Program-made: the position numbers and the translations under genes
In this document: in pieces, positions 23,191 to 35,255 of the stretch
Layout of the letters: each line of letters starts with the position of its first letter
Numbering within the stretch: position 1 is the stretch's first letter
NCBI GenBank assembly: GCA_030142905.1
Contig: JASJOG010000032.1
Location: 1,164,001-1,228,000 of the forward strand
Direction: 5' to 3'
Length of the DNA: 64,000 nt
Source: Heliopora coerulea
Lineage: Eukaryota > Cnidaria > Anthozoa > Scleralcyonacea > Helioporidae
The notes under the pieces: model-generated
Seen by the model: only the letters and a program-made list of their open reading frames with translations
Told to the model about the DNA's origin: nothing
Database searches by the model: none

Positions 23191-23790
23191 ATCCTGTATG
23201 GACTTCCAAAGGTGCACCAACTTAACATTCCACTTAGATCTATACTTTCCTTCATTAACTCACACTCTTATAATATCACTAAGTACTTAGTTTCCCTTCT
23301 TTGTCCCTTTTCCACCAACTATTCATTTCCTTTTCTCCAAGAACCACATTCTTTAGATTTAAACAGACAATGTGTTTATGGATAGCTCCGATATAACTTC
23401 TCTCTTTACTAACATTCCCTTAGATGAAACCAATGACATTATTATCCAACGACTCTTTAACACTAGTACTCGCTTTTGTAAACTTCTTAATTTAGCAGTT
23501 AAGAACTGTCACTTCCTTTTTGATGGTGTGGCTATGGGCTTCCCTTTAGGTCCCTTGTTTGCCGATATTTTTCTTTGCAGTCATGAATCTACCTGGCTAA
23601 ATAATTGTTCTTCTGATTTTAAATGTTGATGATTGTTTTGTCTTGTTTCATTCTTCCAATCATGTTCTGACATTTCTTAATTACCTTAATTCGCATTATC
23701 ATAATGTCAATTTTACTATTGAATACAATAATAATGACTCAATTAATTTTCTTGATATTCTTATTAACCACTCTGCTTATTAACCACCAA
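23185..23790 (+). pseudogene. Penelope-like reverse transcriptase, plus copy
   Basis: The plus strand reads GILYGLPKVHQLNIPLRSIL, INSHSYNITKYLVSLL, then (new frame) SDITSLFTNIPLDETNDI, LLNLAVKNCHFLFDGV, AMGFPLGPLFADIFLC, and WLNNCSSDF. In the next frame come DDCFVLFH and YLNSH-like pieces. These are the same motifs as in the minus copy to the left. The two copies are head to head about 23190-23217, with arms matching over roughly 350 bp. The endonuclease is absent; the copy ends near 23790 where a LINE begins. Confidence 0.8.
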
Positions 23791-25080
23791 AAGAAAGATG
23801 TAGTGGACCAGATATTTACGATTGGACAGCAGAGTTGGAGTGTGTGCTCTGCCTGAAAGAAACTTGTTCACAGTCACATGATACTACAGCTTGCATTTCA
23901 TGCAGTGGATGTGTTCCTAACCAAATAACACTTCAAGAATGTATGGGTGAACTTAGATAAAATATAAAGTGTGGTACTTGTAAGATGGGTTATTATAAAA
24001 TGGTGGTGTGAGGATCTCTCTGTATACTATTCATTCATTTCATAATTCAGTTGCTGTTAAAAAACATACTGTCGACTGACCAAGATTTCAAACCAAGTAC
24101 ATGGCTACTTCATACATCTGAAAATGCACTAAAACCAGGATATGGCCAGGAAATTCTTTCAAAATTCATGCAAGTTGGTTCTCATTACTTGGCTACAAGA
24201 GCTAAACATCATCAAATGGCAGCAAACTTGAGGAGACATGTTTCACAGTCAAAGTATCTTTTTAATATCATACTATTGCTCTTGAATGATATTCATCTTA
24301 ACCCTGGACCATCTGATACTGGGCATCCTTCACCAATTACCTTCAACACCAAATGTTTGAAAGTTGCTCACTTAAATTTATGCAGCCTTCTTGGCAAAGT
24401 AGATGAATTAAGAATGTTAATGACTCATACTCCTTTTGATATGCTAACTTTGTCTGAGACTTGGTTAAGTAAAGACGTTCTAGACTGTGAAATTAGCTTG
24501 CCTGGTTATTCAAGTGTTCAAAAAGATCAAACAATTCAATGTGGTGGAGGGGTTATAACGTATATCAAGCATGGTCTTATATTCTCTGAATGCGAAGACT
24601 TAAACAATGATATCGACAAAGTCCTCTGGATAGAAATTAACAGAAACAATTGTGAGGCAGTTCTCATGGAGAATACTTATTGTGCACTGGACTGTGCTTT
24701 GGACGATTTTTTACATAGGATGGAACAGTCACTTTTGCAAGTTGAATCTAAACACTATGAAAAAGTGGTTCTTGGAGACTTTAATGTTAATTTTAATTTT
24801 TCAAACTGACCAACAACTAAAACAGAAGCTGTGAAGAGTTGTGGCTATGTTTGATATGCATCAGTTAATTCGTACGCCAACCCGTATTACATGTCATTCA
24901 GAAACAACAATTGACTTGGTTTTTGTGAATAACAAACACAGAATAACTGAAGGAACTTGGAACGGTCATGTTGTTTTGAGCTCTGTGCTTATTCTGTATT
25001 TATCTTTGTTTTCTTATCTGTGGGCACTCAAACTGTATCAACTGTATCAATAAACCTGGGATCAATCCTGCTGACCCTGA
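23791..25080 (+). pseudogene. LINE (CR1/L2-like) 5' part: Cys-rich segment and APE endonuclease
   Basis: 23791-23985 reads a Cys-rich segment (CVLCLKETCSQSH, CISCSGCVP, IKCGTCK). 24051-24809 is one open frame with LLLLNDIHLNPGPSD, the usual leader before the endonuclease, then VAHLNLCSLLGKVDEL, FDMLTLSETWLSKD, GGGVITYIKHGL and VVLGDFNVN (catalytic Asp-x-Asn of the APE fold). A frameshift near 24810 leads to HQLIRTPTRITCHSETTIDLVFVN. The copy stops near 25080 before any reverse transcriptase. The metal-binding and DFN residues are present but the gene is truncated. Confidence 0.8.
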
Positions 25081-25239
25081 AGAAGCTCTTAACCTGACGA
25101 ACATCGTCTCAAGCAATAAAATTTTGGATAACGGAGTTCTAACCTCATTTGCATTGGGAACCAAGGCTGCCACAAACACGATTAAGAAAGTTTTTTCAAC
25201 GAAGATTATTCTATTTTCCTAATTGGACTGAAAGTTTGG

Positions 25240-27310
25240 TGATGATGATGATAACTTTGTTTATTCATGCTAGCCTCGACAACATAAGCTGGTTTCCACT
25301 AAGGGCGTGAGAAAAATTAAAAAAAAATGTGTACAAATTACAAGAGATTTGTTAGTTAAGGTCTACGCTAATAGGTAAGGTATTTACAATGGAAGCTAGG
25401 ACTTGGTAATGAAAAGATAGATTCAGAGTTAAATGTTAAGTGCTGTAGGCAATACTGTGAGCAGCAATTTTAGTTTCAAACCTTGTGAAAGAAGTGCACC
25501 TTCTTATTTGCTCATGTAAACTATTCCATAGTTTAGCTCCATCAAACAAAAAGCTTTTTTTTCATGCTGTTTGTACGTGGTTTTGGTAAAGAAAGTTTAA
25601 GGAACGTATCACGTAGGTCATAATCTGAAACATCGCTTCTAAAGGTAAAGAGGTTTGAGAGGCATTTTGGACCCATGTTGTTCAATATTTTAAACATCAT
25701 TTTTGACTTTGCCCTTTTCCTTTGAACTTTCAAAGGTTCCCATTTAATGCATGCAGAGCAATCGAGTGATCTACATCATTACTCATATTTGTAATTATTC
25801 GGGCAGATCTGTTTTGCAATTTTTGAAGCCTCTTTGTTTGGGTTTCACCAAAACCATCCCATACTTCAGAACAGTAGTCAAAGTATGGATGAACAGTTTA
25901 ATTGTACACGGATAATAGTGAATCTTTGTCAACGAAATCTTTTAAGTGTCTAAGGGCTGATATTCCTGAAGTTATTTTTTTTAGAAATATAGTTAGTGTT
26001 GTTCTTCCAAGACTACTGCTGATCAATTATTACCCCAAGAGTTTTACATTCATTAACTTGACTGATTGATTTGTCATCGATTTTAATATTGGGTAGTGAA
26101 TTTGATATACTCTTCATCATTGGCTTAGATCCAATGATCATAAATTCAGTCTTTGCCACATTCAGGCTAAGTTTGTTGATGACTAACCAGTTTTTGAGGG
26201 TGTCTAAGTCAGAGTTCATTGCGATCTCTACATCTGCAATTGTTTCCTCGCTTGTTGTCAAATTAGTGTCATCCACAAGCAAGCAGGGTTTTGAATTTTT
26301 AAGACAATGAGGCAAATCATTCATACATAACAAAAAGAGTAAAGGTGCAGAACAGAGCCTAGAGGTACGCCACACTTTATCTTTCTTTTGGATGAGAGAC
26401 ACCCATTAACCTGGAAAACTTGGCTGCAGTCCCAGAGATAAGATTTTAAGAGAGCTAGAGCACTTCCTTTTATTCCATATGCCTCCATTTTACTAAGTAA
26501 AATTTAATGGTCTACAGTATCAAATGCTTTTTTTAAATCGATAAAGACCACCAGATTAAAGAGCCTTTTATCAATATTCATATACCAGTTGTTTGTACAA
26601 TCCAATAGAGCCGAAGCTGTTGAGTGGAATTTTCGAAAGCCAAATTGATTTTCGCTCAAAATATTATAGTCTGTAAAGTATGTGTACAATTGCTCATAAA
26701 ATTTTTTTTTTCAAATACTTTGCTAATTGCTGGCAGGATTGAAATTGGTCTGTAGTTACCAGGCAAATTTTGACAGCCATTTTTAAAGAGAGGAAGTACT
26801 CTGCCCACTTTCCATTCAGAAGGAAATGAACAAAGTGTCATAGCCTGATTAAGGATATAGGTCAAGCTGTCCAAAATTACTGGCGCAGCTATTTTGAGAA
26901 TTTTCGAAGAGATGTTATCTATACCAGTGGCTTTATCGGCAGGGAGGTCAAGAAGGAGATGATAGAGCTGACTGGTTGTAATTTCTTTGAAACCAACAAA
27001 CTCTGATTTTACTAGCCATATTGGGGCCTATTGTGGAGAAGTAGTCATTGAAACTCTCTGGAATATCAGCAGGATTAGTAATTGTCACCCCATCTACTTT
27101 AAGCTCACTCACTTTGGTTGGTTTACTTACACAGCCCAGTAAATGGTTAATAGTTTTCCAAGCTTCCCTTGGGTTATTTTTTTGAGCAGCAATTTTATTG
27201 GAAAAGTAATCTATTTTTGTATTTCTCAGCCCAATGTTTACTTTATTTCTAAATACTTTGTAGCTTGACCAATCTGAATCAAGGTTAGTAATAATGGCCT
27301 TCCTCTTAAG
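25240..27310 (-). pseudogene. LINE (CR1/L2-like) reverse transcriptase and 3' region, minus strand
   Basis: The minus strand from about 26950 reads ATGIDNISSKI-like sequence, then FPSEWKVGRVLPLFKNG, NYRPISILPAISKVFE, LSENQFGFRKFHSTASALL, VVFIDLKKAFDTVDH (first catalytic block), and, after a frame change, CLLVDDTNLTTSEE (the FADDT motif with Val for Ala). It continues NWLVINKLSLNVAKTEFM, TLGVIID, then near 25733-25542 a C-terminal block (LFTFRSDVSDYDLRDTF). The GATGATGATG run at 25240-25251 may be the 3' repeat end. The endonuclease is absent; the region before 27310 gives way to another LINE in the opposite direction. Confidence 0.85.
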
Positions 27311-27326
27311 CCTATCTCTTTAGTTT

Positions 27327-29040
27327 ATGAGATTTTTTATCTCCACTAGTAAGCCAGGTGACATTATTTACCCTCAATTTAACCTGGTGATGATACGGAT
27401 CATCCTTAGTGGCAATGTTCACCCTCAGCCGGGCCCAAATTCAAAGAAAAATAAAAATTCTCGGCCTGGCAATGATCCCGATGTAAACCACTCTACTACA
27501 TCAGTGGTTGGCCAGCATGCAAATTTGTGCATCAAGATCGCTCATCTGAATATTCGCTTGTTGAAGTCTCGCGAACACCTTTTTCTTCTACAACATACTG
27601 TCGAAGAACATGACTTTCATATATTTACTATATCAGAGACTTGGCTTGACTCAACGGTTGATAATCAAGTCATGCAGCTTCCTAGATTTGTATTCTTCCT
27701 CCAAGATCAGGGAGAACATAAATCTGGTGGTGGTCTAGCCGTATACATCAAAGACACATTCAAAGCGACACTCTTTGAAGATATCTCAGGAATTAGCAAT
27801 GAAAATTTTCAACAGCTCTGGATAAAAGTCCAAGTTCAACACTGCAAATCAATTTTTATTTGTACTGTTTATAGACCACCTGGCACTACATTAGCTTTCA
27901 GCGATAGTTTGTCCAGAAGTCTCCTGGATATGCTACTGCATGGCAATGATATTATTATTCTGGGTGACCTAAATTGTAATATTCTTGATGATACAGTGGA
28001 TAGTCGAACTTTGAAAGAACTTTGTGCTAGTTTCAATTTGACACAACTGGTGAAGGAACCGACCAGAATTACAGAAGCAAAGTGTTTCTTAATTGATGTC
28101 ATTATGATCACTGATCCTTCCCTAGCGGAGTCTTGCTCAGTCATTACATCCTCAATAAGTGATCACAACTTAGTTGAGGTTACCTTGAAGATAAGTCGCC
28201 CTAAAGTCAAAACCAAATATGTCACTACAAGAAGCTATTTCGGATATGTGCCCGACAGCTTTTGCGAAGATCTTTCTCTTGTTCTGTGGCATATGGTATA
28301 CTTCTTTGACAACATTGATTCCCAAGTAGAAACATTCGATTCTCTCTTCTTGGACGTACTGGATCAGCACGTGCCCATTAAACATATAAAGATCAAGTCC
28401 CGCTCTAATCCGTTTGTAACACCAGAAATAAAGCACCTCATAAAGACCAGGGATTGTTGGCATAGGAAAGCCATCCAAACTACTGACAAGCTATGCTGGA
28501 ATGAATATTGCTTCTTCTGACAAGAAGTGAAATGAGAACTGAGGCTTGCTGAAAAAATCCATGTAAGAAATTAAATAGCTTGGAAGATCTTAAATCGATG
28601 TATGTCTCGCGGTACTGCTAGATGTCCAAGTACTTTGGAGGACCATGAGACTTTGGCAAACAAATTCAATAAGTACTTCATGTCAGTGGGAGAACTTACT
28701 GCCTATAAAGCGAACCTGACAACAAGGGAATATGGTTTGGATAAAGAATGTGGTTCTAGGGAGGAAAGCATTGACATTGGCCTACACACTGACACAGAAG
28801 GATTTGAGCTCCAAGATGTAAAAGAAACTGACATCAAGTCTGTCATTAAGAGTTTAGCTGCCAACAAAGCACCAGGATATGATAAAATCTCTGCATGAGT
28901 CCTGAAAGACAGTTGTGAGAGCATTGCACCTATGATTTACAGACTGGCAAATAATTCATTTAAGATGGCTGCTTTTCCTAAAGCATGGAAAATTGCTGAG
29001 GTGATACCTGTACCCAAAGAAAGAAACTCAGAAGAACCTG
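27327..29040 (+). pseudogene. LINE (CR1/L2-like) endonuclease to RT start, second copy
   Basis: One open frame (27327-28520) carries SGNVHPQPGPNSKKN, IAHLNIRLLKSREHL, FHIFTISETWLDS, GGGLAVYIKDTF, TVYRPPGT, IIILGDLNCNIL (endonuclease D-x-N), LVKEPTRIT, ISDHNLVEVTL. This is a nearly intact APE endonuclease. After a stop at 28518 the frame resumes as KFNKYFMSVGELT and VIKSLAANKAPGYDKISA, a stop, then IAEVIPVPKE, the start of the reverse transcriptase. The copy is cut at about 29040. It runs in the opposite direction to the LINE at 25240-27310 and may have inserted beside it. Confidence 0.85.
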
Positions 29041-29252
29041 CCATTTGGAATTGTTGACAGTTTTACTGATAAGTTGTTTTCTTTGCCTAAATGTATCCAG
29101 CATTTCTTACTTTTGTTATTTCATTTCTCATAGTGTCTCGAGAGTTCCATTACACTTCTTGTTAGGAGATACAATATGATATGGTTATAATGCTTAGCTA
29201 AATCATCTTTATATTTGACCAAAATATTTTATTGATATGGGCTTTCAATTGC

Positions 29253-29538
29253 CAGTCTGCAATCTTTGACAGGTAAATTAACAATGATGAAGTTTGAAGA
29301 TGGTACCTATTATATAGGAGGTAAAAATAGAGTTGGTGAAATGTGGGCATGTATGAATAATGAGGTGGTGTTTGCGATGCTGCTAACCATAACATTAAAA
29401 TTCTTATAATTTAACACCACTTCGTTATTCATACACGCCCACATTTCACCAACTCAGTTTTTACCTCCTATATAATAGGGCCCATCTTCAAACTTCATTA
29501 TTGTTAATTTACCTGTTGAAGATTGCAGACTGGCCAGA
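29253..29538. repeat. foldback element, about 120-bp arms
   Basis: The left arm 29253-29372 (CCAGTCTGCAATCTTTGACA...GAGGTGGTGTT) and right arm 29413-29538 (AACACCACTTCGTTATTCAT...GATTGCAGACTGG) are near-perfect inverted copies around a 40-bp loop. The arms carry no coding motif. It could be a MITE or a paired fragment of a PLE end. Confidence 0.8.
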
Positions 29539-31409
29539 GAATGCTTTAGTAGTTATCGTCTTTATATTTGTCAGGTTGGAATATTTTATCTTGTTTCCCA
29601 GGTAAAGTGAGTACTTCTGACTGTCAGGATAGGCAAGCGTGTAGTGTCTCACTTTTAAATAAGTGATTACAGGCAGAGTGTTTATCAACTCCTTTCAACA
29701 CAATATCAAGTTTATGTATGTCAACAGGAGCTTTGATCATGAGGACTTTACCTCTTACAGCTTTGAGTGCACCTTCACCATACTCATGATTCCAATATTG
29801 ATCAGGACATCACTTGGTGATTTCTTTTACTTTTAATAGTTTGTCTTCCGATTTCCTTTTTTTTAGACTCCGGTTGTATTGGCAGCCTCTTCACAGAACC
29901 AGTCATACCCTGAAGATGTGTTTCCTTGCAGGTTTGCTCCACAGGAAAGACAAAATGAAAACATACCTAGTACATCACCTTTACAAGCTTTGCGCTTCAT
30001 TATCGATGTAAATATACATTACAAGTGAACATCCCTTGGCCTTTGATGACATAATCACTTTCACAATGACATGCTGAAATAATCAGCTCATGAAACAACG
30101 AAATTGAGAATTAGGTGTAGCCAATCAAAATTAGCTGATCCCATGCCTCTGAATTACATGACACTATGTTTGGCATCAGCTAAATAAATTCGTTTGTGCT
30201 TTAGTATGTCTTCTCTGCCCTTTTACTTGTTTTGGTTTTACTTGTTATTTCTTAGTGTGTTGCAACTATGGGCCACCATACTTCTTTAACTAATGGCTGA
30301 AGTAAAAAGAAAAAAAAATATGCAGATAATAGAATTTCATCAAACTCAAATTGACCTTAAAAAAAAAAAACAATCCACAACCTCTTGAGGCTGAGGAATT
30401 AACAAACATCCATGAATATCTCCAAGCTCCCACTTACCAAACATCAGTCGTATTCAACAAAATTACTAACATATCATGGCTGCAGCACATATGTCAAACT
30501 CAGACCTTAGTCTTGCAAGCTCAGTGGTTAGAGGGTTCGATCCACATAAGGGGCTAAGAGATACTTTTTCTTAGGTTAATTTGAGCTAGACAAACATCCT
30601 GTGTACTTTGAATAATTTTAAAGGTGCATTTGTTTACTTGACAACTTTGGTGGGAGTAAAAGGGGCCTGATAGGTACTTCCCTACACCCCTACTGATATA
30701 AATATTATTTAAAGATGGTTGTGTTCAATTATTTAAAGGGCCACATGACACAAATATTATCATATAATTATCATTAATAATTAATAACCTGACAACTGAC
30801 ATGCACACAACTATAAACATATGTATAAGATAAATTCCAAGAACTGAGGGTTTAATCCAGATACATCCCAAAGGACCAAAAGTCCCAAGGTATTTGTCCA
30901 TCTTAAACCACAATTGAAGGTTTCCTTTGTGAAATTTTAAGTAACATGACTTGTTTTTAGTTTGTGATCTTTCTTGAATAGTTATCAGGGATTGAATATA
31001 CAGTCCTCGCCAGCTTCTCAAAAATTCTTTTCTTTAGATAGGTTTCTTTAGAGGATAAAACCTCAGAAAGAGCAAAGGAAACGGACTTCGTTGTGTTTTA
31101 ATATATATATATGTGGACATGAACAGCACACAAATGCCACCTCATATAGTAATGAGAATCAAAAACTTGCACTCAGAATCTTACTCCAGAAAGTCAGTCA
31201 CAAAGTTATTAATACTTCAAGGTAATCACTATTATCAAATGCATGTTATGGAAGGTTCAAGATGTCTTCATTGACATTTTAATAGGCATACAAGGAAGGC
31301 ACGCTGTTATGACTGCATCAAAACCTCTCAATATCATAACACACTAAAAATGCTATACTGCTGTATTAGTACTTTATGTCAGCATAGCAGCACAGGCTTG
31401 TTTTAACTT
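29539..31409. other. no recognisable gene
   Basis: Open frames at 29814-30011, 30351-30557 (+) and 31021-30725 (-) lack motifs. A TA-rich microsatellite lies near 31102-31112. A short stretch at 30510-30546 looks like a collapsed tRNA-type A box and B box and is too short to call a SINE. Confidence 0.35.
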
Positions 31410-31583
31410 TGGGTAATCTGAGCCTGTATCTGAAAAAGTAAAGTATAAAACACAGACCAAAAAAGGTCACCTTGAGATTTGATAATCAAGTGAAAACAAG
31501 AAAAAGACAAGTTGGAAACATTAATATTTCAGAGTCACCATCAGACCAAATGATTTACAAAAGCTCACTACATTATATATATA
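31410..31583 (-). repeat. inverted terminal copy of a Penelope-like element
   Basis: The reverse complement of this stretch (TAGTGAGCTTTTGTAAATCA, then TTTGGTCTGATGGTGACTCT, GAAATATTAATG, TGGTCTGTGTTTTATAC) matches the plus strand at about 55005-55170. PLEs often carry such an inverted end copy on the 5' side. This ties 31.4-33.1 kb and 54.5-55.2 kb together as two pieces of one element. The GTCTGATGGTGACTCTGAAA core resembles the hammerhead ribozyme core known from PLE terminal sequences. Confidence 0.65.
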
Positions 31584-32584
31584 CAGTTACTGCCCAAAAG
31601 TTTAAATACAGGGTTATTATTTAAAAAAAATAGCATCCGCTCTCTTCACTTTATATTTAAGACAATGTTCACGTCCCCCAAGTATTAGGTCTAAAAATGG
31701 CCTTAAATACCAGTTCTTATAGAAGCTACTGTACAGAATCGACATATCCAAAGCTAGGAAATGGGAAGAGGAAAAGAACTGAAGGAAGTGGGAGGAGCTT
31801 CAATCTCGAAGACAGTGACCAAGTGGCCAAGAGGCACTATTGCAACTGTTCTACGGAATTTTCAGCTTCATAGAAGTGTCCGAACGGCCAAACGTTCTGG
31901 AAGACCACTAAAGACAACACCAAGAGATCACAGGCATGTTGAAAGGTTGGTGAAGGAAGATCGGAAAGCATCAGCAAGAAATTTGGCAACAAAATGGAGT
32001 AAAACTGTAGATAAGTCACTCATTGTTAAGACAACAAGAAGATGACCAAATTCACTGGGATACTGTGGGCGACAGGCACATAGAAACACCTACATAAGTG
32101 TGAAAAACAAGAAGAAAAGACTAGAATGGGCTAGGAAGATGAAAGATAAAACAATGGCTTTCTGGAAGAAAATTGTCTTCACAGATGAATCCAAAATAAA
32201 AATTAGTGGAAGTGATGGACGTGTTTTTGTGTGGTGCAAATCTATGGAAGAATGGCTACCTTGCTGCACTCTTGGGACAGTTAAGACAGGCGAGTCATCA
32301 CTGATGGTGTGGGGTAGCATGTCTTATGACGATGTTGGTCCGCTCATTACAGTTCAGGGAAGTGTTACCGGGAGAAAGTGCCGTCAAATTTTGCAACAAA
32401 ATTTATTACCACTAGTTGCTGAGAGACAATGACGACGTCTGCAAGATGATAATGTACCTGTCCATGGAGCTGATGTTGTAACAGCCTGGAAAACGAAGAA
32501 TGTTACAACCTTAGAGTGGCCTGCACAAAGCCTGCACAAAGCCTGCACAAAGCCTGCACAAAGACTTAATCCATATGACTTTGT
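31584..32584 (+). mobile_element. Tc1/mariner element, 3' end missing, transposase broken
   Basis: The left end starts at a TA (31582-31583) with CAGTTACTGCCCAAAAGTTT, a Tc1-type TIR; no right TIR is found. Transposase reads from 31761: a helix-turn-helix region (GRPLKTTPRDHRHVERLVKE), a stop at 32043, then RLEWARKMKD, FWKKIVFTDESKIKISGSDG (first catalytic Asp), LMVWGSMSYDDVGPL, a stop at 32430, and QDDNVPVHGADVV (second Asp). The block that should contain the third acidic residue is replaced by four copies of an 11-bp repeat (32520-32563), giving WPAQSLHKACTKPAQRLNPYDF. The element then stops at PLE sequence. Confidence 0.8.
32520..32563 (+). repeat. four tandem copies of an 11-bp unit in Tc1 transposase
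   Basis: CCTGCACAAAG is repeated four times. In intact Tc1 genes this position reads once, in a WPAQSPDLNPIE context. Confidence 0.9.
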
Positions 32585-33131
32585 TACTAGAGGGTTCAAA
32601 GTTGGAAAAGTGGGTGTATTGGTTGGTATGAGTATATTTTCAATAGACATAGGTTTTTGTGATACTTTGGCCCCTGTAAAACCCTGTGATATTCCTTTTG
32701 TGTTATCTAAATTTAAAATTTTAGACAAAAACCTAAAATTCACAGTTGACAGTTTTTCCAATGGTAAAATTAATTTTCTTCATTTAAAAATTTCTGAAGA
32801 AGATATTGACGTCTATCAAAAAGATACTAAATAAAGATAAAATATCCAACCTTTCTCGAAACAAATTATTTATGAGATCAGCAGTCCTGGTTGTAATAGC
32901 AAATATATTGGCAAAACAGAATGCTGACTACAAACTCGCCTTTTGGAGCACTCTTCCAACATCTTTTCAACTGTCCACATGCCCAATATCTTGCAAACCT
33001 CAATCCTCTCTATGATAAACTTAACAACTCCTCCCCTCTTTCTAAATCATATCTCATCTTCAATAATTTTAAGATAATTCATTCTTGTAAATTCAGTGGT
33101 TTGAACCTATTACTTATTTTAGATCTTTTAA
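32585..33131 (+). pseudogene. Penelope-like RT end and GIY-YIG endonuclease, third subfamily
   Basis: The plus strand reads PCDIPFVLSKFKILDKNLKF, VDSFSNGKINFLHLKISEED and VYQKDTK (end of RT). After stops and frame changes it reads IYWQNRMLTT (for Y-I-GKTE), FGALFQHLFNCPHAQYL and NFKIIHSCKFSG, LLILDLL. The frame is interrupted at TTAA (33128-33131). Joining to the sequence after 54480 restores LLISQ, the expected continuation of the PLE endonuclease end. So the PLE was the target of the large TTAA-flanked insertion. Confidence 0.7.
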
Positions 33132-33225
33132 AGTGTTTATGAAATGAAAAAAAATTTTTCCTAAAATTGTAACCATTTTGTAGTTTAAAATATGCTGAAT
33201 ATCATATGCTATATTATTTTCACCC
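33132..33225. repeat. left terminal inverted repeat of Kolobok-like element
   Basis: CTAAAATTGTAACCATTTTG, then TAGTTTAAAATATGCTGAATAT, matches the reverse complement of the right end: CTAAAATTATGTTCACTTTG, TAGTTTAAACTATGATGAAT. The outermost part (AGTGTTTATGAAATG) resembles GTTTAGTTAAATGG at the right end once the Gypsy element is removed. Confidence 0.65.
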
Positions 33226-33402
33226 CACAATTTTTTAAAGTAGAGTAATAAGCTTCCAAAGTTGCCGGTTAATGCATCGTTTTTGTCCCATCTCACCATG
33301 AAGTCAAATTGAGAGCATGACATCACTGGTTGTACACACGCATTCACTCAAAGGTGATTGTCATTGCAGAGACAAGAAACAGCCAAGCAAAAAGGAAATT
33401 TC

Positions 33403-33760
33403 TTGGAAAATATTGTGTTGCTGGTTGACCAGGCATTGTTAGTTGCAAAAACAATTTGAAGACCACAGGAATATCTATGCACCATTCTCCTAGCAATAAT
33501 TCAATATGGGAAAAATGGACTAGTTTTGTTCAAAGACATAATTTTCAGTGGAAGCTATTGACCACTTTGGTGCTTTGCTCAGCTCGCTTCATTGTCACGG
33601 ATTTTGAGTATCATCTTGATTTGGGTCTAAACGAGTCCGATAAATTCAAGACCGAAAGATGGTTGAAGAAAGGTGCAATACCCAATGTGGACTGTATTGT
33701 ACCAGGGCCACAAGCTCAAGAGATATCAGCTCATGAAAGAATACAGGAATGCATAAATTA
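33403..33760 (+). pseudogene. THAP domain exon of the transposase
   Basis: The frame reads KYCVAG, a stop, PGIVSCKNN, then GISMHHSPSNNSIWEKWTSF, VQRHNFQWK, VLCSARFIVTDFE and a basic end with KFKTERWLKKGAIP. THAP domains have C-x(2-4)-C, an invariant Trp, and C-x2-H-F. Here the second zinc pair reads C-S-A-R, so the His is lost, and a stop lies in the first loop. The domain would bind the terminal repeats in an intact element. A decayed acidic and leucine-rich linker follows at 34020-34565 (IIETVGGEAINLAKEECKNC, VEECGTDNNEKFGYE). Confidence 0.7.
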
Positions 33761-34019
33761 TTCGTATGTGTCTGCGACTGAATTCTGCAGCTATTACATA
33801 TTCGTTAATAGTCAATCTTGACGGCTAAAACTGGCCAAATTGTAAAGGCCTGTTCACACTGGCAATTTTTGCTGCAATCTTGACTGTAAAACAAGGGTTG
33901 TAGCACAATAGCAAGATATACAACAATGATTGTTTTTAGTTGTGAAATGATTTCTAATATGAGCAGATGAACATATATGCAAATCCAGAAAACCGTCATT
34001 CATTTCAATCTATAGATTG

Positions 34020-34565
34020 TTCACAGCATTGCCAAGTCAGTGAATGGACAAGTTGTGGAAGCAACTGAAAAGAAAAATGAAGATAAACCAGTAATATCCC
34101 CCTGTCCAGCATGTTGTGAGGGAACTAGACCAGCCTGATGATATTATCGAAACTGTTGGTGGTGAGGCTATTAATTTGGCAAAGGAAGAATGCAAGAATT
34201 GTGCTGACCTTAAAACAAAGTTTTTTCACCTTTAGGCAACACATAGAAAACTGAAATTGTCAACTTGATTAAAGAAGTTCATCATCTGCAACAACTGCAC
34301 AAAATTATAAAATTTGTGTTATCTCATGTTTGCCAATGATAAATAATGTGTCGAACTCTGTAGATGTGATAAGGTTTTACTCTGAAAATTTGTAGAAATC
34401 AGAGGATGATACAAGCTGTTCCCAGCGATCATCATTTGTGGAAGAATGTGGGACTGACAACAATGAAAAATTTGGTTATGAAAGAGACGAGAATTGGGTT
34501 GCAATGGAAAAAGAAGCCACTGAAGAGGACCATGTCAAGGAGTCAGAAACTGAACAAGTGGGATG
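34020..34565 (+). pseudogene. linker region of the Kolobok-like transposase
   Basis: Frames VISPCPACCEG, LDQPDDIIETVGGEAINLA and the acidic DDTSCSQRSSFVEECGTDNN continue the THAP gene. Leucine-rich and acidic linkers of this kind sit between the THAP domain and the catalytic core in THAP proteins. Stops and frame changes are present. The Harbinger element interrupts shortly after. Confidence 0.4.
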
Positions 34566-34861
34566 AACTATGAAAATGTGATATAAGGCTTGTGGTGGGG
34601 GTATGATTTAGCAGCATAGGACACCATATGCAGCTCAAAGAATCTAAACTCCAAACCCAGTAAAGGCTGGTTCCCATATAATCGTTACTGTCGCAAGGAT
34701 CATCTCTGTCGCTTGAAAAGAGCTCCCCATGGTGAAAAAAATACAGATGCGACAGAAGCGATTCTTGCGATCAACTGGTTTCCATTAAATTGTATGCGTC
34801 GTATTTAATGTTCAAAAGGACTAGGACTAGTCACCGTTTGCAGCCAAAAGCCGAAATCAAA

Positions 34862-35223
34862 ATGGCGGCATTCGATCGAAGAAGAGAGCGAGAACAGCGA
34901 AGAAAACATCGTTTTTGGGTTCGGCCCATATTTCAGAGGAGAGAACGTCTTGGAATTTTTCATACCCTCGTTCAAGAGATAAAAGATGAAGATCGAGAGT
35001 ATTACTACAAGTAAGCTGGAGCTTTAAAAGTTATTTTAAACTTAGTTAATTGGTAATTTTACTATTTATCTAAGCGCTACATACTCCCCTAGCATCATCA
35101 ATTTGCTTTTTGCATACAAATATCGGGAAATTCGGGGGAATATCATGATTTATGTTGTGTTCAACTTCATACAATAAAGTGGTTTCAATAAAGTGGTTTC
35201 AATAAAGTAAAAACAACTGTTCT

Positions 35224-35255
<32 letters not shown>

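Noticed and set aside
30505..30560. tRNA or tRNA-derived SINE (GCTCAGTGGTTAGAG followed by GGTTCGATCC)
   Set aside because: The A-box and B-box matches are directly adjacent, no cloverleaf fits, and no second copy or tail was found.
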